From assembly GCF_016917755.1 (NCBI RefSeq), contig NZ_CP070326.1, forward strand, positions 8,432,001-8,496,000: a DNA stretch of 64,000 nucleotides, written 5' to 3'. Both the position numbers and the translations under genes were made by a program. Of this stretch, positions 17,744 through 27,276 are shown one piece after another; positions within the stretch are counted from its first letter, which is position 1, and each line of letters begins with the position of its first letter. This DNA is from Streptomyces noursei. Lineage in GTDB: Bacteria > Actinomycetota > Actinomycetes > Streptomycetales > Streptomycetaceae. The notes below the pieces were generated by a model. The model was not told the DNA's origin and searched no databases. It saw only the letters and a list, made by a program, of their open reading frames with translations.

Positions 17744-18325
17744 GTGCGCGGCAGATGGGGGCGGGGTCGTGGGACGGCGACGGCCGCCTCGGCGGCGGGG
17801 CGTTCGGAGGCCGCGTGCCGTCAACTCGCCGTGCGCGCACGGCGCCACGTGGCGGCCGGCCGGCCCCGGTTCGAGGCCGACCGCACCGAGCGTGAGGAAC
17901 TCGCCGGGCGGTTCTTCGACGCCTTCAAGGAGGGTGACGTCGACGGGTTGCGGGAGCTGCTGGCCGCCGATGTGCAGGCGGTCGGCGACGCCGGCGGCAA
18001 GGCCCCGCCGTGGGGCCGGGGCGCCTTCGGCATCGAGAACGTGGCCCGGCTGCTCGCCGCGTTCGCCCCGCGGTTCACCGGGATCGGCGGCATCGTGGAG
18101 CCGTGCGAGGTGAACCGGCATCCGGGCGCGATCTTCCGCGACCGCGACGGCAAGGTCCTCGGCGCCTGGGCGCTCGACATCCTGGACGGGCAGATCCAGG
18201 CGATCCGCGCGGTCCTCAACCCCGACAAGCTCGGCCACGTGGGCCCGGTGGCGGACGCCTGGGCGGCCCTCCGCGAGGCGAACGCGTCGTTCCGCTGCCA
18301 TGATCACCGGCGGTCGACACAATGA
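17744..18325 (+). pseudogene. ECF41-type (SigJ-like) sigma factor remnant: C-terminal SnoaL-like domain only
   Basis: The translated frame contains the end of region 4 (GRSEAACRQLAVRARRHV), then the C-terminal SnoaL/NTF2-like extension typical of ECF41 sigma factors. That extension has DAGGK (canonical DGGGK) near the middle and NPDKL near the end, both signature motifs of that group. Sigma region 2, the WLPEP linker and most of region 4 are missing upstream, where sequence similarity stops abruptly around 17780. GTG at 17744 could start a 193-aa product. Either it is a truncated pseudogene or a free regulatory domain. In intact ECF41 proteins this domain modulates core-polymerase binding. 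Confidence 0.75.
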
Positions 18326-18329
18326 GGGC

Positions 18330-18722
18330 GTGCCGAATCACGCTGAACTCACCCTCGCCGATGGAACATCCATCCGCTTGGAGCTCGCTCCGGCGCACGG
18401 CGCGCCCCGGCCGGCGGACTCCTCGGACGGGGACCCCGCGGCCGATCTGCCGGGCGGGATCGAGGAGTTGATGCCGAGGGCGCGCGGCGGCGAGCGGGCC
18501 GCGGCGACCGCGGTGGCGGCGCTGCGCACCACGCTCCGGCCGCTGGGCCCGCTGCTCCAGGAGATCCATGACGCGGTCGCCTCCGCCGAACAGCCCCCGG
18601 ACCAGATGTCGGTGCAGTTCGGGGTGCAGATCGGCCAGGACCTCAAGCTCGGCATCGTCGGGGCCAACGGGCGGGCGTCGTTGACGATCACCGCCACCTG
18701 GCGGCCGCAGCAGGCCGAGTGA
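18330..18722 (+). CDS. CU044_2847-type (trypsin-co-occurring domain 1) small protein
   Basis: The product is about 130 aa. The N-terminal strand ELTLADGTSIRLEL and the C-terminal part with MSVQFGVQIGQDLKLGIVG and a final SLTITATW are the recognisable ends of this small beta-rich family, with an Ala-rich helix between. The family co-occurs with trypsin-like peptidases in actinobacterial conflict-type systems, but no peptidase is adjacent here. GTG at 18330 with GAGGGC just upstream is used; ATG at 18300 would overlap the sigma remnant. The function is unknown. Confidence 0.7.
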   Translation: MPNHAELTLADGTSIRLELAPAHGAPRPADSSDGDPAADLPGGIEELMPRARGGERAAATAVAALRTTLRPLGPLLQEIHDAVASAEQPPDQMSVQFGVQIGQDLKLGIVGANGRASLTITATWRPQQAE

Positions 18723-18762
18723 GGGGCCGGTGCTCCGCCGCACCCGGGACCCCTATATCGAG

Positions 18763-18779
18763 CTTTCGTCATTCGAAAG
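18763..18779. promoter_or_regulatory. Inverted repeat in AT-rich gap (operator or terminator)
   Basis: CTTTCGTCATTCGAAAG is a perfect 6-bp inverted repeat with 5-bp spacer in an AT-rich patch 40 bp after the small gene and 157 bp before the PP2C start. It could be a terminator for the former or an operator/promoter element for the latter. There is no T-run, and I cannot choose. Confidence 0.35.
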
Positions 18780-18935
18780 ATGAATTTCACCATTTGATCG
18801 ACGCTGCCGCCGACCGTCGAACCGGGCGAGGAGCTGCCGAACCGCAGCGGTGATCCCCGCACCGGCTCCGGCGAGGCCGCACCCCGCCCGGCGGCGTAAC
18901 GTCAGCACTGTGCCGCGGCTGTGGGTAGGTGCGCC

Positions 18936-21044
18936 ATGACGACCGGCGGGGCCGAGAAGGCTCCGCTGGGCCAGGAACTGCTGCGGACGAGGGCGGAGAC
19001 CGGGGCCTCGTCGGCCATGGTCTACGAGCTGGCGCCGGACGCGCCGGTGCTGCGGCTGACCGCGCTGAGCGGGATCCCGCCGCCGGTGCTGGAGCCCTGG
19101 CGGCGGATCGCGCTGGCGGCCCCCATCCCGGTGGCGGTGGCGGCGCGCCGACAGCGGCTGGTGTGGGCGGCCGACCACCAGCAACTGGCCCGGGACTTCC
19201 CCCGTACGGCAGTGGCGCTGCCGTACGACTTCGCGCTGGGCGCGGCACCGCTGGACGACGGGACCGGCTGCCGGGGCGCGGTGGTGCTGCTGTGGCCGTC
19301 CGGCCACGGGTCCGCGCTGTCGGCGGCCGAGCGCACCGCGTTCGAGGCCGCCTGCCGGCGACTGGCGGCACTGCTGCCCGGTGGCGGCACCCCTGACGGG
19401 CCGCTGGTGGTCCTGGAGCCCCCGGCCCGCGTCGTCGGCCCCGACGAGGCGCTGGCCGCCGTCGACTACGTCGAGCGGCTGCCGGGCGGCGGCTGCGCGC
19501 TCGACCTGGAGGGCCGGGTCACCATGCTCAGCGCCGGCGCGGCGGGGCTGCTGGGCGCGGACCCGGACGTGCTGCGCGGTGCCCGGCCGTGGGAGGTGCT
19601 GCCCTGGTTGGCCAGCCCGGCCTTCGAGGACCGCTGCCGCGCGGCGGTGTTGAGCCGCCGCCCGGTCTCGTTCACCGCCTGCCGCCCGCCGGGGCAGTGG
19701 CTGGCGTTCCGGCTGTTCCCGGACGGCCGCGGGGTGAGCGTGTGGATCAGCGCCTCGGACGAGGAGCCGCGCCCGGAGGTTCGCTGGCCCACGGAGGCCA
19801 TCCCGCTGCGGGCCGGGCAGATGTACCACGTGCTGCACCTGGCGGCCGCGCTCACCGAGGCGGTGGGCGTCAAGGACGTCATCGAGCTGTTCGCCGACCA
19901 GATCGTGCCGGCGTTCGGCGCCCAGGGCATGCTGATGTACGCCGCGGAGGCCGGCCGGCTGCGGACCGTCGCCGAGCGCGGCTATCCGCCGGAGGTCGTG
20001 GAGGCGTTCGAGGGCCTGCCGCTGAGCACCGCGCAGAGCCCCACCGTGCGCGCCCTGGCCACCGGCGAGCCGAGCTTCTTCAGCTCCGCCGAGGAGACCG
20101 AGGCCCGCTTCCCGGGGCTGGCCCGGCAGACCGGGATGGCCGCCCGGGCGGTGCTGCCGCTGATCGTCTCCGGCCGCCCGGTGGGCTGCTGCGTCCTGGC
20201 GTACCGGCGTCCGCGGACCTTCAGTCCGGAGGAGCGGCAGGTCCTGACGTCGCTGGCCGGGCTGATGGCCCAGGCCCTGGACCGGGCCAGCCTCTACGAC
20301 ACCGCGCAGCAGCTGGCACACGACCTCCAGGCGGGTCTGCTGCCGCACCGGCTGCCGCCGGTCCACGGACTCCAGGTCGCCGCGCGCTACCTGCCCGCTA
20401 CCCGCGGAATGGACATCGGCGGCGACTTCTACGACCTGATCCGGCTCGGCGAGCACCAGGTGGCCGCGGTGATCGGCGACGTCCAGGGGCACAACGCGGC
20501 GGCCGCGGCGCTGATGGGCCAGGCCCGCACCGCCGTACACGCCTACGCGACCGCAGGCGCGGCGCCGGACGAGGTGCTGGCCCGCACCAACCGGCTGCTC
20601 GCCGACCTGGACCCGGACCTGTTCACCAGCTGCCTCTACGTCCACCTCGACCTGGCCACGCACCTGGCCCGCCTGGCCAGCGCCGGCCATCCGCCGCCGG
20701 TGCTGCGCCATCCCGATGGGCGTACCGACGTGCTGCGGGTGCCGCCCGGGATGCTGCTGGGCGTCGCGCCGGGCACCCGCTTCGCGGCCACCACGGTCGC
20801 CCTGCCGCCCGGGGCGGTGCTCGCGCTCTACACCGACGGGTTGGTCGAGCGGCCCGGCACGGACCTGGACGACGGGGTGGCGGCCCTGGCCGCCGATCTG
20901 GGCGCGGCGCGGTATCCGGACCCGGACCCGAGCGGCCTCGCCGACACGGTCCTCGCCCGACGCGGGGCCCATACGGAACGACTGGACGACGTGGCGCTGC
21001 TGCTGCTCGCCCCGACCGCCGACGTACCGGGCGGCGGAGCATGA
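18936..21044 (+). CDS. GAF-PAS-GAF-PP2C (SpoIIE-type) sensor phosphatase
   Basis: This 702-aa soluble multidomain protein has an N-terminal GAF-like domain (about 5-150), a PAS-like domain (about 170-290), a second GAF domain (about 305-450) and the SpoIIE/PP2C domain (about 460-690) with GGDFYDLI, IGDVQGHN, ASAGHPPPV, LYTDGLVER and DDVALLLL. All metal ligands are kept. GDVQGHN replaces the more usual GKG/GHG triad. It probably dephosphorylates anti-anti-sigma proteins in response to ligands of the sensor domains. The start at 18936 follows GTAGGT. The next gene, a DNA glycosylase, lies 57 bp downstream on the same strand. Confidence 0.88.
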   Translation: MTTGGAEKAPLGQELLRTRAETGASSAMVYELAPDAPVLRLTALSGIPPPVLEPWRRIALAAPIPVAVAARRQRLVWAADHQQLARDFPRTAVALPYDFALGAAPLDDGTGCRGAVVLLWPSGHGSALSAAERTAFEAACRRLAALLPGGGTPDGPLVVLEPPARVVGPDEALAAVDYVERLPGGGCALDLEGRVTMLSAGAAGLLGADPDVLRGARPWEVLPWLASPAFEDRCRAAVLSRRPVSFTACRPPGQWLAFRLFPDGRGVSVWISASDEEPRPEVRWPTEAIPLRAGQMYHVLHLAAALTEAVGVKDVIELFADQIVPAFGAQGMLMYAAEAGRLRTVAERGYPPEVVEAFEGLPLSTAQSPTVRALATGEPSFFSSAEETEARFPGLARQTGMAARAVLPLIVSGRPVGCCVLAYRRPRTFSPEERQVLTSLAGLMAQALDRASLYDTAQQLAHDLQAGLLPHRLPPVHGLQVAARYLPATRGMDIGGDFYDLIRLGEHQVAAVIGDVQGHNAAAAALMGQARTAVHAYATAGAAPDEVLARTNRLLADLDPDLFTSCLYVHLDLATHLARLASAGHPPPVLRHPDGRTDVLRVPPGMLLGVAPGTRFAATTVALPPGAVLALYTDGLVERPGTDLDDGVAALAADLGAARYPDPDPSGLADTVLARRGAHTERLDDVALLLLAPTADVPGGGA

Positions 21045-21101
21045 CCCGGTATACCGGGAGGCGGTGCGTCCGCGGGCGGCGTACGGAGCGGAGGGGCACG
21101 G

Positions 21102-21875
21102 ATGGATCCGGAGCCGGGCGGTGCACCACCGGACACGGAGGACCGCGGGTATCCGGCGCACCAGGCGCCGGGGTGCGCGGGACTGCCGGCGCTGGACGCC
21201 GCGGTGGCGGGGTGCCGGGCCTGCCCCCGGTTGGTGGCCTGGCGGGAGCAGGTGGGGCGGGAGCGCCGGGCGGCGTTCCGGGACTGGGAGTACTGGGCGC
21301 GGCCGGTGCCGGGCTTCGGCCCCGCGGACGCGGCGTTGGCGGTGGTGGGCCTGGCACCGGCCGCGCACGGCGGCAACCGCACCGGCCGGATGTTCACCGG
21401 CGACGCCTCCGGGGACTTCCTGTTCGCGGCGCTGCACGCGGTGGGGCTGGCCTCGCAGCCGACCGCCACGCACCGGGGCGACGGGCTGGAGCTGTACGGG
21501 GTGCGGGTCACCGCGCCGGTGCACTGCGCTCCGCCGCAGAACCGGCCGACGCCGGCCGAGCGGGACACCTGCCGCCCCTGGCTGGTGCGGGAGCTGGATC
21601 TGCTGGCGCCGGGGCTGCGGGTGGTGGTGGCGCTGGGCGGGTTCGGTTGGCAGGCGGTGTGGCCGGCGCTCGGTGCGGCGGGCTGGCCGGTGCCCCGTCC
21701 GCGGCCGGCGTTCGGCCACGGTGCCGAGGTGACCCTGCCGGCCGCCGCGGGGCGCGGGGAGCTGCGGGTGCTCGGGTGCTACCACCCGAGCCAACGCAAC
21801 ACCTTCACCCGCACGCTCACCCCGGAGATGCTGGTGGAGCTGCTCGCCCGGGCCCGCGCATGCGCCGGGCTGTGA
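21102..21875 (+). CDS. Type 5 uracil-DNA glycosylase (UDGb, Fe-S)
   Basis: The product is 257 aa, starting at ATG 21102 behind a strong GGAGGGG site. The GLAPAAHGGNRTGRMFTGD segment (family motif 1, no catalytic Asp, as in family 5) and the C-terminal HPSQRNTFTRTLT (motif 2) identify UDGb. Cysteines in CRACPRL and further in the chain are in the right places for the 4Fe-4S cluster. The enzyme removes uracil and some deaminated purines from double-stranded DNA, useful in a high-GC genome. Motif 2 has Arg where Gln is usual (HPSQQNTF). Confidence 0.92.
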   Translation: MDPEPGGAPPDTEDRGYPAHQAPGCAGLPALDAAVAGCRACPRLVAWREQVGRERRAAFRDWEYWARPVPGFGPADAALAVVGLAPAAHGGNRTGRMFTGDASGDFLFAALHAVGLASQPTATHRGDGLELYGVRVTAPVHCAPPQNRPTPAERDTCRPWLVRELDLLAPGLRVVVALGGFGWQAVWPALGAAGWPVPRPRPAFGHGAEVTLPAAAGRGELRVLGCYHPSQRNTFTRTLTPEMLVELLARARACAGL

Positions 21876-21984
21876 GCGGGGCGGTGAGGGGGACCGAAAG
21901 CCCCGAGGCCAGTACCCTCAGATGGGGTAAATACCACATATAACGCATGCATCCTGCTCGTCCGGCAGAGACGGAACGGCTCAG

Positions 21985-24423
21985 ATGGTGGACTTCGAGG
22001 AGCACGGCCACGGCGGGCGGCGAGCGCCGCTCGACATCGCCGATGCCGCCCTGGTGCTGTGCGACGCCCGCGGGCGCGTGGAGAGCTGGCCGGAGGGCGC
22101 CGAGCGACTGTTCGGCCACCCGGCCGCGGACGTGGTGGGCCGGGCCGCCGCGGCGCTGCTGGCCCCGGACGACGCGGACCGGCTGCCCGAGCTCGCCGCG
22201 GAGTGTCGGGCGCACGGCAGCTGGAGCGGGACGCTCACCGCCCGGCGCAAGAACGACGCCCCGGTCGACGTCATGGTGCAGCTGGCCCGGGTGACCGACG
22301 GCGAGGGCGCCGCGCACTGGCTGGTGGTGGCGGCCGAGGCGTCGTCGTTGCCGGGCTGGGAGATGAGCCGGGCGGTGCTGGAGAAGCTCCTGATGCAGAC
22401 GCCGGTCGGCATGGCCGTGGTCGACACCGACCTGCGGTTCGTCTGGTCCAACCTCGCCCTGGAGCGGTTCGGCGGCGGCCGGGCGCGGGACCGGATCGGC
22501 CGGCGGCTGGCCGAGGTCCAGCCGGGCCTCGACGCGGAGGCGTTGGAGGAGCAGATGCGCCGCGTCCTGGAGAGCGGCGAACCGGTGCTGGGCTACGAGC
22601 ACATCGGCCGCCCGCAGTCCGAACCGCGCCACGAACGGGCCCACGCGATGTCCTTCGTCCGGCTCGACGGCTTCAACGGCCGCCCACTCGGCGTGTGTTA
22701 CACCGTCATCGACATCACCGAGCGGTACCGCAACCGCCAGCGGCTGGTCCTGCTGGACCGGGCCGGCACCGCCATCGGCCAGACCCTGGACGTGCTGCGC
22801 ACCGCGCAGGAACTGGCCGACGTCGCGGTGCCCGACCTCGCCGACTTCGTCACCGTGGACCTGCTGGACTCGGTGATCCGCGGCGGCGAGCCGCTCACCG
22901 GGCCGCCCGGCGACGCGGACCGGGTCGCACTGCGCCGCGGCGGCCAGCAGTCCTCCCGGGCGGGCATCCCCGAAGCGGTCGTCGCCGTCGGGGACCTGGC
23001 GTCCTACCACTCCTGGTCCCCGCCCATCCGGGCGATGGCCGACGGCACGTCGTGGCGGGTGGAGTGGCTGGACCCGCACGGCCCGGAGTGGGCCGCCGAC
23101 GTCCCCGGCGGCCGGCGGCGGCAGCTGCGGGAACAGGGCCTGCACACCGCGATGGTGGTGCCGATCCGGGCGCGCGGCACGACCATGGGCGTCACCAGCT
23201 TCTTCCGCTGCGCGCCCGGCGAACCGTTCGGCCCGGACGACCAGCGGCTGGCCGAGGAGTTCGTGGCCCGGGCCGCGGTGTGCCTGGACAACGCCCGCCG
23301 CTACACCCGGGAGCGCGCGGCGGCGCTCACCCTCCAGCGCAGCCTGCTGCCGCAGGGCGTCGCCGACCACAGCGCACTGTCCCTGGCGACCTGCTACCGG
23401 CCGGCCGACGAACTGGCCGGGGTGGGTGGCGACTGGTTCGACGTCATCCCGCTGTCCGGGGCACGGCTGGCGCTGGTGGTGGGCGAGGTGCGCGGGCACG
23501 GCATCAGCGCGATCGCCACGATGGGCCGGCTGCGCACCGCGGTACAGACCCTCGCCGCCCTGGACCTGCGCCCGGAGGAGCTCCTCGCCCGCCTCGACGA
23601 CCTGGTCAGCCGGGTGTCGGAGGAGGGCGGCAAGGGCGCGGAGACCGGCGCGACGGGCACCAGCTGCCTCTACGCGGTCTACGACCCGGTCGGCCGCTGC
23701 TTCACCATGGCCAGCGCCGGGCACCCGCCGCCGGTCATCGTCGCCCCCGACGGCACCGCCGCCTACGCGGAGCTCCCGGTCGGCCCCCAACTCGGCGTCA
23801 GCGGGCTGCCGTTCGAGGCCGTCGAGGTGGCCGTCAAAGAGGACAGCGTGCTCGCGCTCTACACCGACGGGCTGCTGGCCGGCGCGGACCGCGAGGCCGG
23901 CCAACCGGCCAAGGAACGGCTGCTGCACGCCCTCGCCGCGCCCGGCGACTCCCTCGACGCGCTGTGCGAGTCGGTCATCGGCGCACTGGTGCCGCGCCGG
24001 CAGCACGACGACGTCACGCTGCTGCTGGCCCGGACCCGCGGGCTGGCCACGGACCGGTTCGCCTCATGGGAACTGGCCGCCGACCCCGCCGTGGTGGGCC
24101 GGTCCCGGGAGATGGCCGCCCGGCAGCTGGCCGAATGGGGCCTGCCGGCGCTGACGTTCACCACCGAGCTGGTGGTCAGCGAGCTGGTCACCAACGCGAT
24201 CCGGTACGGGTCGGGGCCGATCCGGCTGCGGCTGATCCTGGAGCACACCCTGATCTGCGAGGTGTGCGACGGCTCCAGCACCTCGCCCTACCTGCGGCAT
24301 CCGCGGACGACCGACGAGGGCGGCCGCGGGCTGTTCCTGATCTCCCAGTTCACCCACCGCTGGGGCACCCGCTACACCACCGACGGCAAGGTGATCTGGG
24401 CGGAGCAGGTGCTGACCACCTGA
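21985..24423 (+). CDS. PAS-PAS-GAF-PP2C phosphatase with C-terminal anti-sigma kinase-like ATPase domain
   Basis: This 812-aa protein has two PAS domains (about 15-125 and 130-245), a GAF domain (about 255-440), SpoIIE/PP2C (about 455-670; VGGDWFDV near 480, SAGHPPPV, LYTDGLLAG, HDDVTLLL) and a C-terminal HATPase_c domain of the RsbW/SpoIIAB type (VVSELVTNAIRYG, N-box; GRGLFLIS, G-box). One chain thus carries both phosphatase and putative anti-sigma kinase activities, a common Streptomyces architecture. The start at 21985 has only a weak ribosome-binding site. The upstream gap contains an AT-rich promoter-like stretch (GGTAAATACCACATATAACG). Confidence 0.9.
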   Translation: MVDFEEHGHGGRRAPLDIADAALVLCDARGRVESWPEGAERLFGHPAADVVGRAAAALLAPDDADRLPELAAECRAHGSWSGTLTARRKNDAPVDVMVQLARVTDGEGAAHWLVVAAEASSLPGWEMSRAVLEKLLMQTPVGMAVVDTDLRFVWSNLALERFGGGRARDRIGRRLAEVQPGLDAEALEEQMRRVLESGEPVLGYEHIGRPQSEPRHERAHAMSFVRLDGFNGRPLGVCYTVIDITERYRNRQRLVLLDRAGTAIGQTLDVLRTAQELADVAVPDLADFVTVDLLDSVIRGGEPLTGPPGDADRVALRRGGQQSSRAGIPEAVVAVGDLASYHSWSPPIRAMADGTSWRVEWLDPHGPEWAADVPGGRRRQLREQGLHTAMVVPIRARGTTMGVTSFFRCAPGEPFGPDDQRLAEEFVARAAVCLDNARRYTRERAAALTLQRSLLPQGVADHSALSLATCYRPADELAGVGGDWFDVIPLSGARLALVVGEVRGHGISAIATMGRLRTAVQTLAALDLRPEELLARLDDLVSRVSEEGGKGAETGATGTSCLYAVYDPVGRCFTMASAGHPPPVIVAPDGTAAYAELPVGPQLGVSGLPFEAVEVAVKEDSVLALYTDGLLAGADREAGQPAKERLLHALAAPGDSLDALCESVIGALVPRRQHDDVTLLLARTRGLATDRFASWELAADPAVVGRSREMAARQLAEWGLPALTFTTELVVSELVTNAIRYGSGPIRLRLILEHTLICEVCDGSSTSPYLRHPRTTDEGGRGLFLISQFTHRWGTRYTTDGKVIWAEQVLTT

Positions 24424-24448
24424 CCCCGCCCGGCCCGGCTCACCCGGC

Positions 24449-25867
24449 TCACCCGGCCTGCGCGGCGCCGGCCGCCTGCGCCGTCGCCCGCGCCCGGGCC
24501 GCCGCCGCGGCCTCCGGTGCGCCCACCTGCTCCGCCAGCCGGGCCTTGGCCGACCAGTTGTAGGGGCAGATCGGGCGGAGCCGGCTGCGCTCGCTGAGCA
24601 GCGTGCGGGCCAGGTCGTGCCGGCCGGCCCGGAGCGCGGCCTCGACCAGGGTGCGCTGGACGGCGTCGCGCTGGGCGTGGCTGCCGCCGAAGTCGTTCAG
24701 CCGGTGGCGGACCGGCAGCAGCAGATCGGCGGCGCCGGCGAAGTCGCCCCGGCCGTAGGCGAGCAGGGCCCGGCAGACGGGCAGGCCGATGTCGGCGGTC
24801 ATCGCGCGGTTGGCGGGCGTCGGGCCGGCCGGGGTCCGCGCCAGCCACTGCTCGCGGTCCCGGACGAGCCGCTCGGCCCGGTCCGGGCGGTCGGCACCGA
24901 CGTACGCCATCACCGCATGGGCGTCGTTGAAGGCGTAGTACGGGCCGTCGTCGCGGCGCTCCCAGGCGTCGGCGACGGCGGCCCAGCGGGCGCTCAGCTC
25001 GTGCCCGGCGAGGTGCAGGCGCCACAACAGGGCGGCGGCGTCGATGAGTTCCATGGCCACGTCCCGCGTCTCGTCGTGGCGCAGCGCGGCGTCGTAGATC
25101 TCCAGGACCCGGGCGGTGTCGCCGGATTCCAGGGCGTACAGGGCGTAGTGCCACCAGTTGTGGACGGTGAGCAGGGTGCCCTTGGACCAGGCGTCGGTGC
25201 GGGCGTCCAGGAAGCGGGTGCCGTCGGTGAAGCGACCGCGCATCTCGTAGGTGTGCGCCACGCCGTGGATGGCCCAGACGTCCTGCGGGTGCCGCTCCAG
25301 CGCGGCCAGGCCGGTCTGCTCGGCGTGTTCGTAGTGGCCGTTCTCCTCCAGGCCGAAGGTGTACATGCCCAGCAGCGGGCCGTAGTGCGGATCGTCGTCG
25401 TCCCAGGCGTCCAGGGCGCCGCCGACCCGGTCGCGCAGCCGCAGCGCGTCGCCGGTGAGGAAGTCGTGCTGGTGGCCGGCGAAGAGGGCCAGCAGGTCGC
25501 GGGGGTGGGCGACGGTGATCTCGCCGAGGATCCGTCCGGCGGTGTCGAGGTCGCCGTCCAGCCACGCCTCCGCGGCGGCCAGGTGCATCCGCTCGCGCGG
25601 GGTGAGGCGGGCGGGGTCGAGGCCGGTGCGGAAGGCGGTGAAGGTGTCGCGGGCGGCCGCCGCCTGCTGCTCCTCGGTGCCCAGCACGCCCAGATAGGCG
25701 GCGAGGGCGTGGCCCATCGGGGAGCGGGGCGCGGCGGTCAGCACCGCCCGTGCGGGCTCCTCGACGCCGGGGCGGAAAAACAGCAGGTCGTCCAGGGCCC
25801 GTTCGTAGTGACCGAGGGCCTCGGTGCCGGTCTCGGTCATGGCGTGCCCGTGCCGGTCGGCTGTCAT
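24449..25867 (-). CDS. TTC38-like tetratricopeptide repeat protein
   Basis: This 472-aa protein starts at ATG 25867 with AGGAG 6 nt upstream. It is helical throughout, with TPR-like pairs and the motifs AIHGVAHTYEMRGR and TVHNWWHYALYALE that mark homologues of the eukaryotic TTC38 family (usual length about 470 aa). No catalytic residues are recognised, and a scaffold role is likely. It is convergent with the phosphatase (25 bp gap) and divergent from the CoA transferase at 25997. The long reading frames on the opposite strand across this gene are compositional. Confidence 0.82.
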   Translation of the reverse strand: MTADRHGHAMTETGTEALGHYERALDDLLFFRPGVEEPARAVLTAAPRSPMGHALAAYLGVLGTEEQQAAAARDTFTAFRTGLDPARLTPRERMHLAAAEAWLDGDLDTAGRILGEITVAHPRDLLALFAGHQHDFLTGDALRLRDRVGGALDAWDDDDPHYGPLLGMYTFGLEENGHYEHAEQTGLAALERHPQDVWAIHGVAHTYEMRGRFTDGTRFLDARTDAWSKGTLLTVHNWWHYALYALESGDTARVLEIYDAALRHDETRDVAMELIDAAALLWRLHLAGHELSARWAAVADAWERRDDGPYYAFNDAHAVMAYVGADRPDRAERLVRDREQWLARTPAGPTPANRAMTADIGLPVCRALLAYGRGDFAGAADLLLPVRHRLNDFGGSHAQRDAVQRTLVEAALRAGRHDLARTLLSERSRLRPICPYNWSAKARLAEQVGAPEAAAAARARATAQAAGAAQAG

Positions 25868-25996
25868 GGTGACTCCTGCGGGTGCGTGGGTGCCGTCGGA
25901 TCCTGCCGGATCCATGGGTCCGTCGGTCCGGATCCACGGGCACATAGGTACCCCCGTCGCCCCGCTCCGCCCCGTCTCTTCTGGAAAGGTCCGCTT

Positions 25997-27160
25997 ATGC
26001 TCCCGCTGGACGGCATCACCGTGGTCGCACTCGAACAGGCGGTCGCGGCCCCCTTCGCCACCCGCCAACTCGCCGACCTGGGCGCCCGGGTCATCAAGGT
26101 GGAGCGCCCCGGCACGGGCGACTTCGCCCGCGGCTACGACGAGACGGTGCGCGGGATGTCCAGCCACTTCGTCTGGCTCAACCGCAACAAGGAGTCCCTC
26201 GCGCTCGACGTGAAGAGCCCCCAGGACGCCGCGGTGCTGCACCGGCTGCTCGCCCGGGCCGACGTCTTCGTGCAGAACCTCGCGCCGGGGGCCGCCGAAC
26301 GGCTGGGCCTGGACGCCGCGACGCTGCTCGCGGCCCACCCGCGACTCGTGGTGTGCGGCATCTCCGGCTACGGCACCGGCGGCCCGTACGCCCACGCCAA
26401 GGCGTACGACCTGTTGGTGCAGTGCGAGGCCGGGGCGATGTCGCTGACCGGCACGGAGCAAGAACCGGCCAAGATCGGGATCCCGGTGGCCGACATCGCC
26501 GCCGGGATGTACGCCTACAGCGGCATCCTGACCGCCCTCTACGAGCGCGAACGCACCGGCCGGGGCGGCGCCTTCGAGGTCTCGATGCTGGAGGCGCTGG
26601 GCGAATGGATGGGCTACCCGGCCTACTTCACCCGCTACGGCGGCACCACCCCGCCCCGCTCCGGCGCCGAGCACGCCGCCATCGCCCCCTACGGGCCCTA
26701 CCCCGCGGCGGACGGCACCCGCGTCTTCCTCGGCGTCCAGAACGAGCGGGAGTGGGCGGCGTTCTGCGCCGAGGTGCTGGAACTCCCCGAACTGGCGGCC
26801 GATCCCCGGTTCGACCGGAACTCCGCCCGGGTCGCCCACCGGGAGGCGCTGCGGGAGCGGATCGAGGCGTGCTTCGCCCAACTGGCGGCCGAGGAGATCG
26901 AACGGCGGCTGGCCGGCGCCCGGATCGCCCACGCACGGCTGCGGGACGTCGCGGAGTTCACCGCGCACCCGCAGCTCGCCGCCCGGGACCGCTGGCGCAC
27001 CGTGGACTCCCCCGTCGGCCCGCTGGACGCGCTGCTGCCGCCGGTCACCGTCGCCGGCCGGGAACCCCGGATGGACCGGATCCCGGCCCTGGACGAGGAC
27101 CGGACGCGCATTCTGGCGGAACTCGACGCCACGGAACGGGAAACGGAAGGCAAGCGGTGA
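25997..27160 (+). CDS. Family III (CaiB/BaiF) CoA transferase
   Basis: The product is 387 aa. The start ATG at 25997 has GGAAAGG upstream. Family III features are the N-terminal LPLDGITVVALEQAVAAPFA and LGARVIKVERPGTGDFAR, the NRNKESLALD segment, FVQNLAPGAAERLGLD with the conserved region, the following GISGYG, and DLLVQCEAGAMSLTG where the catalytic Asp lies. Members move CoA between acids (for example racemisation-related or catabolic acyl-CoAs). The substrate is not inferable. The gene is single, in a divergent pair with the TPR protein. Confidence 0.9.
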   Translation: MLPLDGITVVALEQAVAAPFATRQLADLGARVIKVERPGTGDFARGYDETVRGMSSHFVWLNRNKESLALDVKSPQDAAVLHRLLARADVFVQNLAPGAAERLGLDAATLLAAHPRLVVCGISGYGTGGPYAHAKAYDLLVQCEAGAMSLTGTEQEPAKIGIPVADIAAGMYAYSGILTALYERERTGRGGAFEVSMLEALGEWMGYPAYFTRYGGTTPPRSGAEHAAIAPYGPYPAADGTRVFLGVQNEREWAAFCAEVLELPELAADPRFDRNSARVAHREALRERIEACFAQLAAEEIERRLAGARIAHARLRDVAEFTAHPQLAARDRWRTVDSPVGPLDALLPPVTVAGREPRMDRIPALDEDRTRILAELDATERETEGKR

Positions 27161-27276
27161 CGGCCCTCTGGCCAGCCGCCGCCCGTCGTACGACCATGTC
27201 CCCGGCCCCGTCGCTAGGTTCCCGTCGTCCGGGAGTCGACGGCCGGGCCCACCCTCCCTCCGAAAGGAACCCGTCC

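Noticed and set aside
24617-25990. In-frame upstream extension of the CoA transferase over the TPR gene
   Set aside because: Family homology begins at ATG 25997 with a proper ribosome-binding site; the extension is antisense to a real gene.
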